From: CAVSJJ01 sp963771015
Lineage (GTDB): Bacteria; Actinomycetota; Actinomycetes; Actinomycetales; Dermatophilaceae
Assembly: GCA_963771015.1 (NCBI GenBank)
Contig: CAVYRN010000006.1
Coordinates: 248,001 to 312,000, forward strand
Direction of reading: 5' to 3'
Length of the DNA: 64,000 nucleotides
Shown: piece after piece, positions 43,074 to 51,917 of the stretch
Numbering within the stretch: position 1 is the first letter of the stretch
Layout of the letters: the number at the start of each line of letters is the position of its first letter
Program-made: the position numbers and the translations under genes
Notes under the pieces: generated by a model
The model's database searches: none
Seen by the model: only the letters and a program-made list of their open reading frames with translations
What the model was told of the DNA's origin: nothing

Positions 43074-44723
43074 ATGTCTCGGCATGGGCGTCATGCGAGC
43101 CCCGGACGCGTGGTCCGACCCCGGTGGATCTACCCCACCACGATCCTCGTCGGCGGCGCACTCATCGGATCCCTCAGTGTGCTGACGTCGTCAGGCACGC
43201 TCCTGCCACCTGCCTCTCCGGCGGCCGCCGGTCTGGATTTCGCCGCCTGTGCAACACCGGCCCACGTCGATGTCGTCGCCTCCCCTCGCATCTATGACGT
43301 CGTCGTGGCGGCCGCCACAAAGGCCGGCGCAAGCTCGTGCACGAGCATCAGCGTCATGAGCGAGGAGGCGGTCGTCACCGCCAACGCTCTCGCTGCCGGT
43401 GTGGGCCCCGACCTGTGGATCCCCGACTCGACGATGTGGGCCACAGATGTCAACAGTCGGGGCAGGGGTGAGGTCCAACAGGGCCCCTCACTTGCGACCT
43501 CCCCCCTGGTCGTCGCGGTGCCCAGCTCACTCTCCGTCACCAAGGCGACGTGGACGCAGCTCGTGGACGGCGGGGTGCCGATGCGCATCGCCGATCCGGT
43601 CAGCAACACCTCCGGCCGGCTCGCGATCGTCGCGGCACGCAAGGCACTCGGCGGTGACCGAGCCATGGGTGGCCCCCTCGGGGCCGGCCTGGTGGAGCTG
43701 AGCCGCACCGCGGCGACCTCGGACTCAGCGCTGCTCGACGAGCTCATCATGAGCCCGACGGCGGCACCCGCCTTCCCTGTCGAGGAGGCCACCCTCCTGG
43801 CCTACGAGAAGGCTCACCCCTCGGTGCGCGTCAGCGCCGTCGTCCCCTCCGACGGCACCGCGCGGTTCGACTACCCCCTCCTCACCCGCGCCGGCTCCTC
43901 GGCGAGCGTCACCCGGGCGGCGACGGCCCTCACGACGACCATGCTGAGCCCCGAGATGCGCACCCGCATCCGCGAGGCCGGCCTGCGGACCAGCATCACC
44001 GAGGCGATCCCCAATCCTCTGGGTACCGTGACGGTGGCCCCGGCCTATGCGAGTCTCCCCTCGGCCGACGAGACGAAGGCGATCTTCAACGAGTGGACCT
44101 CGGCACAGACCGACGCGCGGATGCTCGTCGTGATGGACACCTCAGGGTCGATGGCCCGGGCCGCGGGTGCCACGACCCGCATGGAGCTGGCCAAGGATGC
44201 GGCCGACACGGCGTTGGCCAACGTCCCCGACACCTCGCAGATGGGGCTGTGGACCTTCTCGTCGAGCCAGCGCGGCAAGATCGACTACCGCGAGGTCGTC
44301 CCGATGCGCGGGCTGGCCGACCCGGTGGCCGCCCAGACCCAGCGTCAGGCCCTCTCGGCCGGCTTCGCCGAGGCCGCCCGTTCGGTCAAGGGCGACACCG
44401 GCCTCTACGACACCATTGCGGCGGCCTACGCCCAGCTGCAGGACACCTATGACCCCACCCTCGTCAACACGCTCGTCGTCATCACCGACGGGACGAACGA
44501 CGACCCGGACGGCGGACTCTCCCTCGCCCAGCTCGTCGCTCGGATCCGGGCCGGCGACCCGAGCAAGCCGATCTCGGTCGCGCTGGTGGGGATCACCAAG
44601 GACGCGGACGTCAAGGCGTTGCGGACGATCGCGAAGGCCACGGATGGACGCGTCTACCTGGCGGACCGCCCCTCCTCGATCAAGGCGGTGCTCGTCGATG
44701 CGCTCCTGTCCCGTCGAGCCTGA
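43074..44723 (+). CDS. Substrate-binding domain fused to a von Willebrand A domain
   Basis: 549 aa. An N-terminal membrane helix (residues about 17-38) is followed by a periplasmic-binding-protein-like domain (about 55-325; VDVVASPRIYDVVVAAATKAGA, WIPDSTMWA) and a VWA domain (about 350-545) with an intact MIDAS: MDTSGSM at about 353-359, and VITDGTNDDPDGG. It is extracytoplasmic and membrane-anchored. Such proteins recur in actinobacteria and their ligand is unknown. No transporter genes adjoin it, so a sensory or assembly role is more likely than transport. GGAGGTAGCC precedes the ATG at 43074; an in-frame ATG at 43026 has no such site. Confidence 0.82.
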   Translation: MSRHGRHASPGRVVRPRWIYPTTILVGGALIGSLSVLTSSGTLLPPASPAAAGLDFAACATPAHVDVVASPRIYDVVVAAATKAGASSCTSISVMSEEAVVTANALAAGVGPDLWIPDSTMWATDVNSRGRGEVQQGPSLATSPLVVAVPSSLSVTKATWTQLVDGGVPMRIADPVSNTSGRLAIVAARKALGGDRAMGGPLGAGLVELSRTAATSDSALLDELIMSPTAAPAFPVEEATLLAYEKAHPSVRVSAVVPSDGTARFDYPLLTRAGSSASVTRAATALTTTMLSPEMRTRIREAGLRTSITEAIPNPLGTVTVAPAYASLPSADETKAIFNEWTSAQTDARMLVVMDTSGSMARAAGATTRMELAKDAADTALANVPDTSQMGLWTFSSSQRGKIDYREVVPMRGLADPVAAQTQRQALSAGFAEAARSVKGDTGLYDTIAAAYAQLQDTYDPTLVNTLVVITDGTNDDPDGGLSLAQLVARIRAGDPSKPISVALVGITKDADVKALRTIAKATDGRVYLADRPSSIKAVLVDALLSRRA

Positions 44724-44734
44724 CGGCCCGGCCG

Positions 44735-44751
44735 TCCGCCGCCACGGCGGA
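44735..44751 (+). terminator. Small hairpin after the VWA gene
   Basis: TCCGCCG and CGGCGGA with a three-base loop, starting twelve bases after the stop codon. It is short and lacks a T-run. Confidence 0.35.
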
Positions 44752-44832
44752 TGGTGCCCGGCCACGGATCCCGCCAGGTATGCCGTGCCACGGCGCCGGC
44801 CGCGGCAGGCCCGCCGCCTCTGCCCGACGCTG

Positions 44833-44952
44833 ATGTCGGACGAGAGTGGCGGGGATGACACCACGGGTGCCATGACGACCTGCCGGCGTCATCCGGTCGG
44901 GCGCGACGTGCCGATGGACGCTCAGATCGACCGCTTCGGTCGCTCGATCTGA
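44833..44952 (+). CDS. Possible small protein (39 codons)
   Basis: The frame starts MSDESGGDDTTGAMTTCRR and ends QIDRFGRSI with TGA, six bases before a strong hairpin. The third position is G or C in about 80% of codons. There is no good ribosome binding site, and I know no homologue. The position of the terminator right behind it is the main reason to record it. Confidence 0.25.
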   Translation: MSDESGGDDTTGAMTTCRRHPVGRDVPMDAQIDRFGRSI

Positions 44953-44958
44953 GCCTGG

Positions 44959-44998
44959 CGCCCGCGGCACCGCCACCGTCCCGGCGGTGCCGCGGGCG
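44959..44998 (+). terminator. Strong hairpin terminator
   Basis: A perfect 16-bp stem (CGCCCGCGGCACCGCC, 44959-44974, with GGCGGTGCCGCGGGCG, 44983-44998) and an 8-base loop. It lies 235 bases downstream of the VWA stop and 95 bases before the FHA-FtsK gene, so it separates the two transcription units. There is no T-run. Confidence 0.7.
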
Positions 44999-45093
44999 TC
45001 TGTGCTGCGTCGGTGCACCTGACCGCGCGTCCGGCTGACACCTCGTGTGGATAACCCGGCGGCCCGGCACCACTGTTTCCCTACCGTGCGGGC

Positions 45094-48000
45094 ATGCCGT
45101 TCACCCTCACGCTCCATCTGCCCCGCCGCCGCGCGACGCCGGTCGACGTCGAGGTCGAGGTCGACCCCGGGACGGGCGACGGAGCCGGGGTGGCCCGCGC
45201 CCGCGACCTGCGCACCCAGCTGGCCGACCTGCTGGGCGAGGCCGTGCCGGCGCTCATCGGGGCGGGCGGACCTGTCGACGACGACGCCGAGGTGGGCCGT
45301 CCACCGCTGGTCCATGGCGCAAGCCTCGTCATCGGCGCGGGCGCAGCCACGGAAGGAGCCGGTGCCGTCGGCGCGCGACCCGGGTCCGCGCCCCTCGACG
45401 TCGTCGTCGTGTCCGGCCCCGACTGCGGCCTGCGCCGACCCGTGCCGCCGGGCGGCCTCGTCGTGGGCCGGGACGGCGGAGCCGACCTCGTTGTCGACGA
45501 CCCCGACCTCAGCCGGGCCCACGCCCGTCTCTGCGTGACACCGGCCGGCGTGACGCTCGAGGACACCGGATCGACGAACGGCGTCTATCTCGACGGTCGG
45601 CGCATCCCCCCGGGAGCGTGCCCCGTCGGCCCCGGCTCGAGCATCCGGCTCGGGTCGACGACCCTGCGCCTGCGCCGACCCGGCCAGGTCCGGGCCCCCA
45701 CCACCGCGGCCGGCAGTGGCCTGGTCACCGTCCACCGCTCATCCAGGGTGCGACCACCGGAGGTGGACACACTCGTCGAGGAGCCGGCGGCCCCGGCCCG
45801 GCACGGTGCCCGGATCCCGTGGGTCGCCGCGATCGCGCCGCTGCCCGTCGCCGGCGTCATGGCCGCGATGCTGGGCCCCCGCTACCTCCTCTTCGCCGCG
45901 ACCGGGCCCCTGCTCCTTCTCGGCCCAGCTCTGGCCGACCGCCTCGGGGGGCGGCACAGCGAACGCGCCCAACGGTCGGCGTACGAGGTCTGCGTCCACG
46001 ACCGACGACGTCGGCTCGCCGCGGCGGTGGCCGAGGAGGCGAGACGGCTTCGCCACGACCACCCGGACCCGGCGGCGATACTCGACATCGCCTCCGGCCC
46101 GGGGCGGCGGCTCTGGGAGCGGTCCCGCGACTCCCCCGACCGGCTCGTCGTCCGGCTCGGCACCGGCGCCCTTCCCGCCCGGACCTCGTGGGTGCCGGCA
46201 GGCGGGGACCGGCGCGCCGAGCACCCACCCCTCGAGGACGTGCCGGTCACCGTGGACCTGGCCGCCGTCGGAGCACTCGGGGTCGTCGGCCCCCCGACGG
46301 CGGTCCTTGACGCGGCCCGTGGCATCGTCGGGCAGCTCGCGGTGCTCCAGTCACCCGCCGACCTGCGTCTGTGGCTCGCCGTCGATCACGACGGCGCGGA
46401 CTGGTCGTGGTGCCGCTGGCTGCCGCATGCCGAGCCGGACGCGACGCCGGACCGGCTCGCGGCCCGCGCCCGCCCGCCGCTCGGCGAGGCCGCCGACATC
46501 GTCGCAGCCGCCAGAGCGACCGCCCCCTCCAGGCCGGACCGGTGGGACCTGCTGGTCATCGATGCCCGCGACGGCCGGGTCGTCCCCACCGGGCTGCTCG
46601 GCCTCGTCGAGTACGGGCTGAGCGTCGGGGTCGCCGTCGTCGTGCTCGCCTCGGACGCCGGACACCTGCCCGCCGGGTGCGCCGCGGTCCTCCAGCTCGC
46701 GGAGGGCGCCGGGAGCCGGCTGCGCGTCGACGGGGTCGCCGACCTCGACGGGGTGGTCGCCGACCGGGTGCGGTGGTGGTGGTCCGAGCGACTGGCCCGC
46801 GTCATGGCGCCGCTCCGCGACGGACGCCCGGACGACTCCCGAGCCCTGGACCCCCCGGACGCTGTCCGTCTCCCCGATCTCCTCGCCACCGACCCGTTCG
46901 ACCCGCCGACCATCCGTTCCGGGTGGGCGGTCCCCGCCGAGCCCGTGGCGACCCTCGGCGCCACCGGCACCGGCCCGTGGCGGGTGCGGCTGCGGACCGA
47001 CGGCCCCCACCTGCTCGTCGGTGGTACGACCGGGTCCGGCAAGTCCGAGCTGCTCCAGTGCCTCGTCGCGTCGCTGGCCGTCACCCTGCCACCTGAGGCG
47101 GTCTCCTTCGTTCTCGTCGACTACAAGGGCGGGTCCGCCTTCGCCGCGTGCGCCGGGCTCCCGCACACCGTCGGCCTGGTCACCGACCTCGACGACCACC
47201 TCGCCGCTCGCGCCCTCGCCTCGCTCCAGGCCGAGCTCACCCGCCGGGAGCGCGTCCTCGCTCGGGTCAACGCCCGCGACCTCGAGGACTACCTCGAACG
47301 GCGTCGGCCCGGGGACCCGCCCCTCGGCCGCCTCGTCATCGTCATCGACGAGTTCCGGCTGCTCGCCGAGGAGCTTCCCGACTTCATCGCCGGGATGGTC
47401 CGGATCGCTGCGGTGGGCCGCTCCCTCGGCGTCCACCTCGTCCTGGCGACGCAGCGCCCCACCGGCATCGTCTCGGCCGAGATCCAGGCGAACGTCAACC
47501 TCCGCGTGGCCCTGCGGGTCCGCGACCGCGCCGACTCCCTCGACGTCATCGACGCCCCCGAGGCCGCGCTCATCCCGGCCCACCGCCCGGGACGAGGGCT
47601 CGCACGTGCCGGCGGCGGCCCACTCGTCGCCTTCCAGGCGGCGCGCGTGTCGGCGCCGGCCCCCAGCCCCACGCCCCGCGGTCTGCGCGTGCGGATCGCC
47701 CCCCGACGGGGGGCCCTCCTCGACACCCCCGGGCTCGACCCGCCGACCCGCCCCATGGACCCGGCGCCCACCGACCTGGACCGGGTCGTGGAGGCCGTGA
47801 CGGCGGCCCAAAGCGGCCGGGCGGCGGACGCACCGCACCGCCCCTGGCTCCCGCCGCTGCCCACCACGCTGCGGCTCGCCGACATCGAGCTCCCCTCCGG
47901 GTCCGCTCCCACGGCGCCCGTCGGTCTGGCCGACCTTCCCGACGGCCAGCGCCAGGAGCCGCTGTCCTGGGGCCCCGACGGTGGCCACTGGCTCCTGGTC

Positions 48001-49332
48001 GGCGCCTCCCGTTCCGGGAGGACGACCGCGGCCCTCACCGTCGCGCTCGCGGCAGCCGGTCGATGGGGTCCGGACCAGCTTCAGGTGTATGCCGTGGCCG
48101 CCGGCGGGGACCTGACCGTCCTCGAGCGGCTGCCCCACACCGGCACCGTCGCCGGCCTCGACGAGCCCGACCGGGTGGACCGGCTCATCGCCCGGCTGCG
48201 GGACGAGGTGCGCGCTCGCACCGGCACGCGGGCGGCGGCAGCCGGCCCGGCGATGTTGCTCCTCGTCGACGGTTGGGAACGCTTCGCGGCGCCCGATGTC
48301 CTCGACGGCGGGGTCGGCGAGCGGCTGAGCGAGCTCCTGCGCGACGGGGCCTCCGCCGGCCTGACCGCGGTCGTCACCGGGGACCGGTCCCTGCTGCTGG
48401 GCCGGACCAGCTCCCTGGCATCCGAGACGTTCGTCCTGCGCCTCGCCGACCCCGTCGACGCCGCCCTGGTCGGGTTGGACCGCCGAGCCCTGCCACCCGA
48501 CCCTCCGCCCGGCCGGGCGGTCCGGGCCCGCGACGGCGTCGAGATCCAGTTCGCCCTGCCGATCCTCGGCGCCGGCGACCCAGCCACGGATCAGGCGCCG
48601 GCCCACGGTGCCGGCGGGGTTCGAGCCCCCGATCGGGCGCCGATCACGGTCCGCCGGCTGCCGTCGCTCGTGACCCTCGACGAGCTGGAGGCGGCGCCGC
48701 CGTGGACGGTCGGGCTGGGCGGCGACGACGCCCGGGCGGTCACCCTCGACCCCGACACGAGCGGCCGGCTCCTCCTCGTGTCAGGCGCCCGGGGAGCCGG
48801 CCGGACCACCGCACTGGCGGTCATCGGCGGGGCCGCCCTGCGGGCCGGCCGCCGGGTCGCGGTCGTCGCGCCGACCGCCGGCCCACTGTCCACCCATCTC
48901 GCCCACGTCGCCACGGGCGGGACCGGTCAGGTCACCGTGGTCACGGCCTACGACGTCGACGACCTGGTCGCCGCCCGCCGGGCCCACCCCGACCTCGTCG
49001 TCCTCGTCGACGACGCCGATGCGCTCCTCGACACCCCCGTCGAACCCCTCCTGAGCGAGATCGGCCGCCTCGTCGACCGGGACCACGGCCTCCTGGTCGC
49101 ATCCACGACACCCTCGGGCGTGCTCGCCCAGGTGCGAGGCGTCGCTGTCGAGGCCGCGAGGCGCCAGCGCGGGCTGCTCCTCGGTCGCGCCGGGCCCGCC
49201 GAGGCCGCCGTCTTCGGCGTCCCCGCCCCTCGCGGGATGCCGCGCCGGCCGGGACGCGGCCTGCTCCTCGCCGGCGGAGAGCCGGTTCCCGTCCAGGTGG
49301 CCGTGCCCGCGGACTGGCCGTCGCGGACCTGA
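45094..49332 (+). CDS. EssC/EccC-like FHA-FtsK/SpoIIIE ATPase
   Basis: 1412 aa. Layout: a beta-rich N-terminal domain (1-80), an FHA domain (about 100-195; GRD at 125-127, SRAHA at 140-144, GSTNGVYLDG at 159-168), two membrane helices (about 243-283), then three FtsK/SpoIIIE ATPase domains. The first has Walker A GTTGSGKS (about 644-651) and Walker B LVIVIDEF. The second and third have GASRSGRTT (about 970) and GARGAGRTT (about 1231), with Arg where the Walker lysine should be, so probably only the first hydrolyses ATP. The architecture matches the type VII secretion motor EssC of Firmicutes more than mycobacterial EccC. No other type VII component adjoins it. The nearest WXG-like candidates are at 58.5-59.3 kb. 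Confidence 0.85.
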   Translation: MPFTLTLHLPRRRATPVDVEVEVDPGTGDGAGVARARDLRTQLADLLGEAVPALIGAGGPVDDDAEVGRPPLVHGASLVIGAGAATEGAGAVGARPGSAPLDVVVVSGPDCGLRRPVPPGGLVVGRDGGADLVVDDPDLSRAHARLCVTPAGVTLEDTGSTNGVYLDGRRIPPGACPVGPGSSIRLGSTTLRLRRPGQVRAPTTAAGSGLVTVHRSSRVRPPEVDTLVEEPAAPARHGARIPWVAAIAPLPVAGVMAAMLGPRYLLFAATGPLLLLGPALADRLGGRHSERAQRSAYEVCVHDRRRRLAAAVAEEARRLRHDHPDPAAILDIASGPGRRLWERSRDSPDRLVVRLGTGALPARTSWVPAGGDRRAEHPPLEDVPVTVDLAAVGALGVVGPPTAVLDAARGIVGQLAVLQSPADLRLWLAVDHDGADWSWCRWLPHAEPDATPDRLAARARPPLGEAADIVAAARATAPSRPDRWDLLVIDARDGRVVPTGLLGLVEYGLSVGVAVVVLASDAGHLPAGCAAVLQLAEGAGSRLRVDGVADLDGVVADRVRWWWSERLARVMAPLRDGRPDDSRALDPPDAVRLPDLLATDPFDPPTIRSGWAVPAEPVATLGATGTGPWRVRLRTDGPHLLVGGTTGSGKSELLQCLVASLAVTLPPEAVSFVLVDYKGGSAFAACAGLPHTVGLVTDLDDHLAARALASLQAELTRRERVLARVNARDLEDYLERRRPGDPPLGRLVIVIDEFRLLAEELPDFIAGMVRIAAVGRSLGVHLVLATQRPTGIVSAEIQANVNLRVALRVRDRADSLDVIDAPEAALIPAHRPGRGLARAGGGPLVAFQAARVSAPAPSPTPRGLRVRIAPRRGALLDTPGLDPPTRPMDPAPTDLDRVVEAVTAAQSGRAADAPHRPWLPPLPTTLRLADIELPSGSAPTAPVGLADLPDGQRQEPLSWGPDGGHWLLVGASRSGRTTAALTVALAAAGRWGPDQLQVYAVAAGGDLTVLERLPHTGTVAGLDEPDRVDRLIARLRDEVRARTGTRAAAAGPAMLLLVDGWERFAAPDVLDGGVGERLSELLRDGASAGLTAVVTGDRSLLLGRTSSLASETFVLRLADPVDAALVGLDRRALPPDPPPGRAVRARDGVEIQFALPILGAGDPATDQAPAHGAGGVRAPDRAPITVRRLPSLVTLDELEAAPPWTVGLGGDDARAVTLDPDTSGRLLLVSGARGAGRTTALAVIGGAALRAGRRVAVVAPTAGPLSTHLAHVATGGTGQVTVVTAYDVDDLVAARRAHPDLVVLVDDADALLDTPVEPLLSEIGRLVDRDHGLLVASTTPSGVLAQVRGVAVEAARRQRGLLLGRAGPAEAAVFGVPAPRGMPRRPGRGLLLAGGEPVPVQVAVPADWPSRT

Positions 49333-49358
49333 CCCTGGCGGCGTGGCGGGGCGGCCCT

Positions 49359-49763
49359 TCAGTCGGCCACGCCAGGTCCGTGCCGCGACGGGACGGCCAG
49401 CGCGGCGCCCAGACCGACGAGGCCCGCTGCACCGACGACGGCCCCGAGGCCGGCCCGGTCTCCCTGGAGCAGGCCCCACGCGACCGGCAGGAGCAGCGCG
49501 CTCCACACCATGGTCGGGGTTCGCGGCCAGCGCTCGCCTCGGGCCCAGGCGCGAGCCATGGCGCCGAGGCCGACCGCCGACAGCACGAGCAGGACGACCG
49601 ACATGACGACCCTGGCCGGGCTCGCGCCATCGCCCAGGACAAGCTCATAGAGGTAGAAGGCGGCGAACCCCGCGAGCGCCAGCACCTGGAGGGCGAGGAC
49701 TGCGGCAAGGACGAGGCGCACCCCGCCACGCGCGGCGGCGGCCCTGGGCTCCGGCTCGGTCAC
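49359..49763 (-). CDS. Four-helix membrane protein
   Basis: 134 aa with four hydrophobic helices: VRLVLAAVLALQVLALAGFAAF, ARVVMSVVLLVLSAVGLGAMA, VWSALLLPVAWGL and GLGAVVGAAGLVGLGAALAV. I do not recognise a family beyond a resemblance to short actinobacterial integral membrane proteins. The GTG start at 49763 reads MTEPEPRAAA. It is convergent with the FHA-FtsK gene. Confidence 0.7.
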   Translation of the reverse strand: MTEPEPRAAAARGGVRLVLAAVLALQVLALAGFAAFYLYELVLGDGASPARVVMSVVLLVLSAVGLGAMARAWARGERWPRTPTMVWSALLLPVAWGLLQGDRAGLGAVVGAAGLVGLGAALAVPSRHGPGVAD

Positions 49764-49911
49764 GCAGCGCAGCCTAGCCGCCTCACCATCGCTGACCTGC
49801 GCGGGAACACGCGGGACGGCCTGCACGTTAGGTTCCTGGTGGCCCGCTCAACGGCGAGCACGTACCCACTTGTACCCCCGCTGGATGGGTGCGCAATCGG
49901 TCGCTCCCCGA

Positions 49912-49917
49912 TAGGAT
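49912..49917 (+). promoter_or_regulatory. Candidate -10 element for whiB1
   Basis: TAGGAT in CCCCGATAGGATTCACC, about 110 bases before the whiB1 ATG. It leaves a roughly 100-base leader ending in GAAGGAG. No strong -35 is visible, which is usual for activator-dependent whiB promoters. Confidence 0.4.
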
Positions 49918-50025
49918 TCACCAACGGACGTCTGTGCGCTGACGTCCCTCGGGAAATGAAGCGCACACTGACCCGGAGCCCGCAGGCGACCGGCACGACG
50001 AACCGTCTCGAAGGAGCACATACTC

Positions 50026-50274
50026 ATGGACTGGCGCGACCGCGCTGCCTGCCTCGACGAGGACCCCGAGCTGTTCTTCCCGATCGGGAACACCGGCCCG
50101 GCGATCCTCCAGATCGAGGAAGCCAAGGCCGTGTGCCGTCGTTGCGAGGTCGTCGACACCTGTCTGAAGTGGGCCCTGGAGTCCGGCCAGGACGCCGGGG
50201 TCTGGGGCGGCCTGTCCGAGGACGAGCGCCGCGCCCTCAAGCGGCGCAACGCCCGAGCGCGACGCGCCGGCTGA
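50026..50274 (+). CDS. whiB1: WhiB1-type iron-sulfur transcription factor
   Basis: 82 aa. The four cluster-binding cysteines are at C9, C37, C40 and C46 (AACLDEDPELFFPIG; AVCRRCEVVDTC), followed by the GVWGG turn (58-62) and a basic tail KRRNARARR that contacts DNA. Spacing and length match WhiB1, an essential [4Fe-4S] partner of the primary sigma factor that responds to nitric oxide. The convergent pdtaS-like gene next door is the same arrangement as in M. tuberculosis (Rv3219/Rv3220c), supporting WhiB1 rather than another WhiB. Confidence 0.93.
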   Translation: MDWRDRAACLDEDPELFFPIGNTGPAILQIEEAKAVCRRCEVVDTCLKWALESGQDAGVWGGLSEDERRALKRRNARARRAG

Positions 50275-50390
50275 ACCGCGTCCTCCCCGCCCGGCCGCCC
50301 GACCGCTTCCTCACTCCCGTCCACGCCCGACAGCCCGTCCACACCCGTCGGCGTCCAGCCACCTGTCGCCGTCGACGCCCGCTCCAGCCG

Positions 50391-51872
50391 TCAGCGGGTC
50401 ATCGGTCGCAGCCGCGCCACGAACTCGACCCTGGTCCCCCCACCCTCGGCGTTCTCCCATCGGATCCGTCCCCCGAGGTCTTGGACGAACGAGGTGACGA
50501 TGCGGGTTCCGAGCCCGGCCAGACCCGGCCGGAACCCTGCCGGGAGCCCAACACCGTCGTCGGTGATCGTCACCATGAGCTCCTCCTGAGCCGGCGAGAC
50601 CCAGTCCCGCCGGGCGACGACCTCGACCTTGCCGCCGCGGTCGGCGAGACCGTGCTCCACCGCATTCTGGACGAGCTCGGACAGGACGAGCGCGAGAGGG
50701 GTCGCGTCCTCGGCGCGCAGCCGACCGAAGGTCCCGCGGATCGAGGACTCGACGGAGTGCTCGCTCGTCGCGACCTCGACGACGGCACGCAACCCCTGAA
50801 GCGCGATGTCGTCGAAGCTCACCGTCTCGTCGAACCCCTGGCCGAGCGTCTCGTGGACCCGGGCGATCGTCGCCACCCGCCGAACGGCCTCCTCGAGCGC
50901 CGATCGGGCGCCCTCCTCCGGCTGACGTCGCGCCTGGAGCCGGAGCAGCGCCGCGACGGTCTGGAGGTTGTTCTTGACCCGGTGGTGGATCTCACGGATC
51001 GTCGCGTCCTTGGTCATCAGCTCCTGCTCGCGACGCCGGATCTCCGACACGTCGCGTAGGAGGAGCAGCGCACCGACCCGGGAGCCGTGCTCGGTCAGCG
51101 GGATGGCCCGCATCGACACCGTCGCCGACCGTGTGCCGGCCTCGCTGCGCCACGGCGCCCGGCCGGTGAGGACGAGGGCCAGCGACTCGTCGACGGGGTT
51201 CGTGTCGCGCTGGAGCAGATCGGCGACGATCTGGGCGAGCACCTCGTCGACGACGTCGCCGATGTGGCCGAGCCGGTGGACGGCCGAGATGGCGTTGGGG
51301 CTGGCGTAGCGGACGACGCCCTCGACATCGAGCTCGATGACGCCGTCCCCCACCCGTGGGGCGCCACGACGCAACCCGGTCGGGTAGCCCGGCGTCGGAA
51401 ACTCACCGGAGGCGACCATCCGGGCCAGCCGGTCACCCAGGGCACGGTAGGTGTGCTCGAGAACGCTGGGTCCACGGACCCCCTTCATGTGGGTATGCCG
51501 CGTCACGACGGCGATGGCTCGACCCGAGCGGCCGATGGGGATCGCCTCCTCGCGGATGACGACCTCGCCGTCGGCATCCGGTTCCGGGCCCGGCACGATC
51601 TCGCCTGCCCGAGACGCCTCGTCGAGCATCCATCGGTGTCCCGGTGCGCTCGCCAGCCCGACGATGTCCTCGGCGAAGACCATGGGGCCGGTGTTGGGTC
51701 GGATGTGGGCGACGGCGCGCCACTCCCCCTCGGCAGATGGGACCCAGAGGACGAGGTCGGCGAAGGACAGGTCGGCGATGAGCTGCCAGTCGCCGACGAC
51801 ATAGTGCAGCCACTCGACCTCGCCCTCCCCGAGGGAGGTCAGGTCGCGCAAGGCCTCGGCCAGGGTGGTCAC
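50391..51872 (-). CDS. pdtaS: PdtaS-type sensor histidine kinase
   Basis: 493 aa, no membrane helix. N-terminal GAF-like region, a PAS domain around 170-280, then HisKA_2 with IREIHHRVKNNLQTVAALLRLQARR (His about 296) and a HATPase domain (LVLSELVQNAVEHGL, DDGVGLPAGF, GLGTRIV). It is a soluble two-component kinase. In mycobacteria PdtaS acts with PdtaR, an ANTAR-domain RNA-binding regulator, in nutrient and metal/NO sensing. No pdtaR is in the window. The start is GTG at 51872. Confidence 0.88.
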   Translation of the reverse strand: MTTLAEALRDLTSLGEGEVEWLHYVVGDWQLIADLSFADLVLWVPSAEGEWRAVAHIRPNTGPMVFAEDIVGLASAPGHRWMLDEASRAGEIVPGPEPDADGEVVIREEAIPIGRSGRAIAVVTRHTHMKGVRGPSVLEHTYRALGDRLARMVASGEFPTPGYPTGLRRGAPRVGDGVIELDVEGVVRYASPNAISAVHRLGHIGDVVDEVLAQIVADLLQRDTNPVDESLALVLTGRAPWRSEAGTRSATVSMRAIPLTEHGSRVGALLLLRDVSEIRRREQELMTKDATIREIHHRVKNNLQTVAALLRLQARRQPEEGARSALEEAVRRVATIARVHETLGQGFDETVSFDDIALQGLRAVVEVATSEHSVESSIRGTFGRLRAEDATPLALVLSELVQNAVEHGLADRGGKVEVVARRDWVSPAQEELMVTITDDGVGLPAGFRPGLAGLGTRIVTSFVQDLGGRIRWENAEGGGTRVEFVARLRPMTR

Positions 51873-51917
51873 GCGGAAAGCCTAGTAGCCGCTCCGCCGA
51901 CCCGTGCTCCGTGCGGC

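Larger units (their letters stand above)
44724..45093. other. Intergenic region between the VWA and FHA-FtsK genes
   Basis: 370 bases. It contains a small hairpin just after the VWA gene, a CGGCATAC-family octamer at 44778, a possible 39-codon open frame (44833-44952), and a very strong 16-bp hairpin at 44959-44998. TACCGT at 45078-45083, ten bases before the FHA-FtsK ATG, could be a -10 element with little or no leader. Confidence 0.5.

Noticed and set aside
48615..48636. T-arm-like sequence GGGGTTCGAGCCCCC on the plus strand
   Set aside because: It lies in the middle of the FHA-FtsK reading frame, and no acceptor stem or anticodon arm can be built around it. No tRNA was found in the window.
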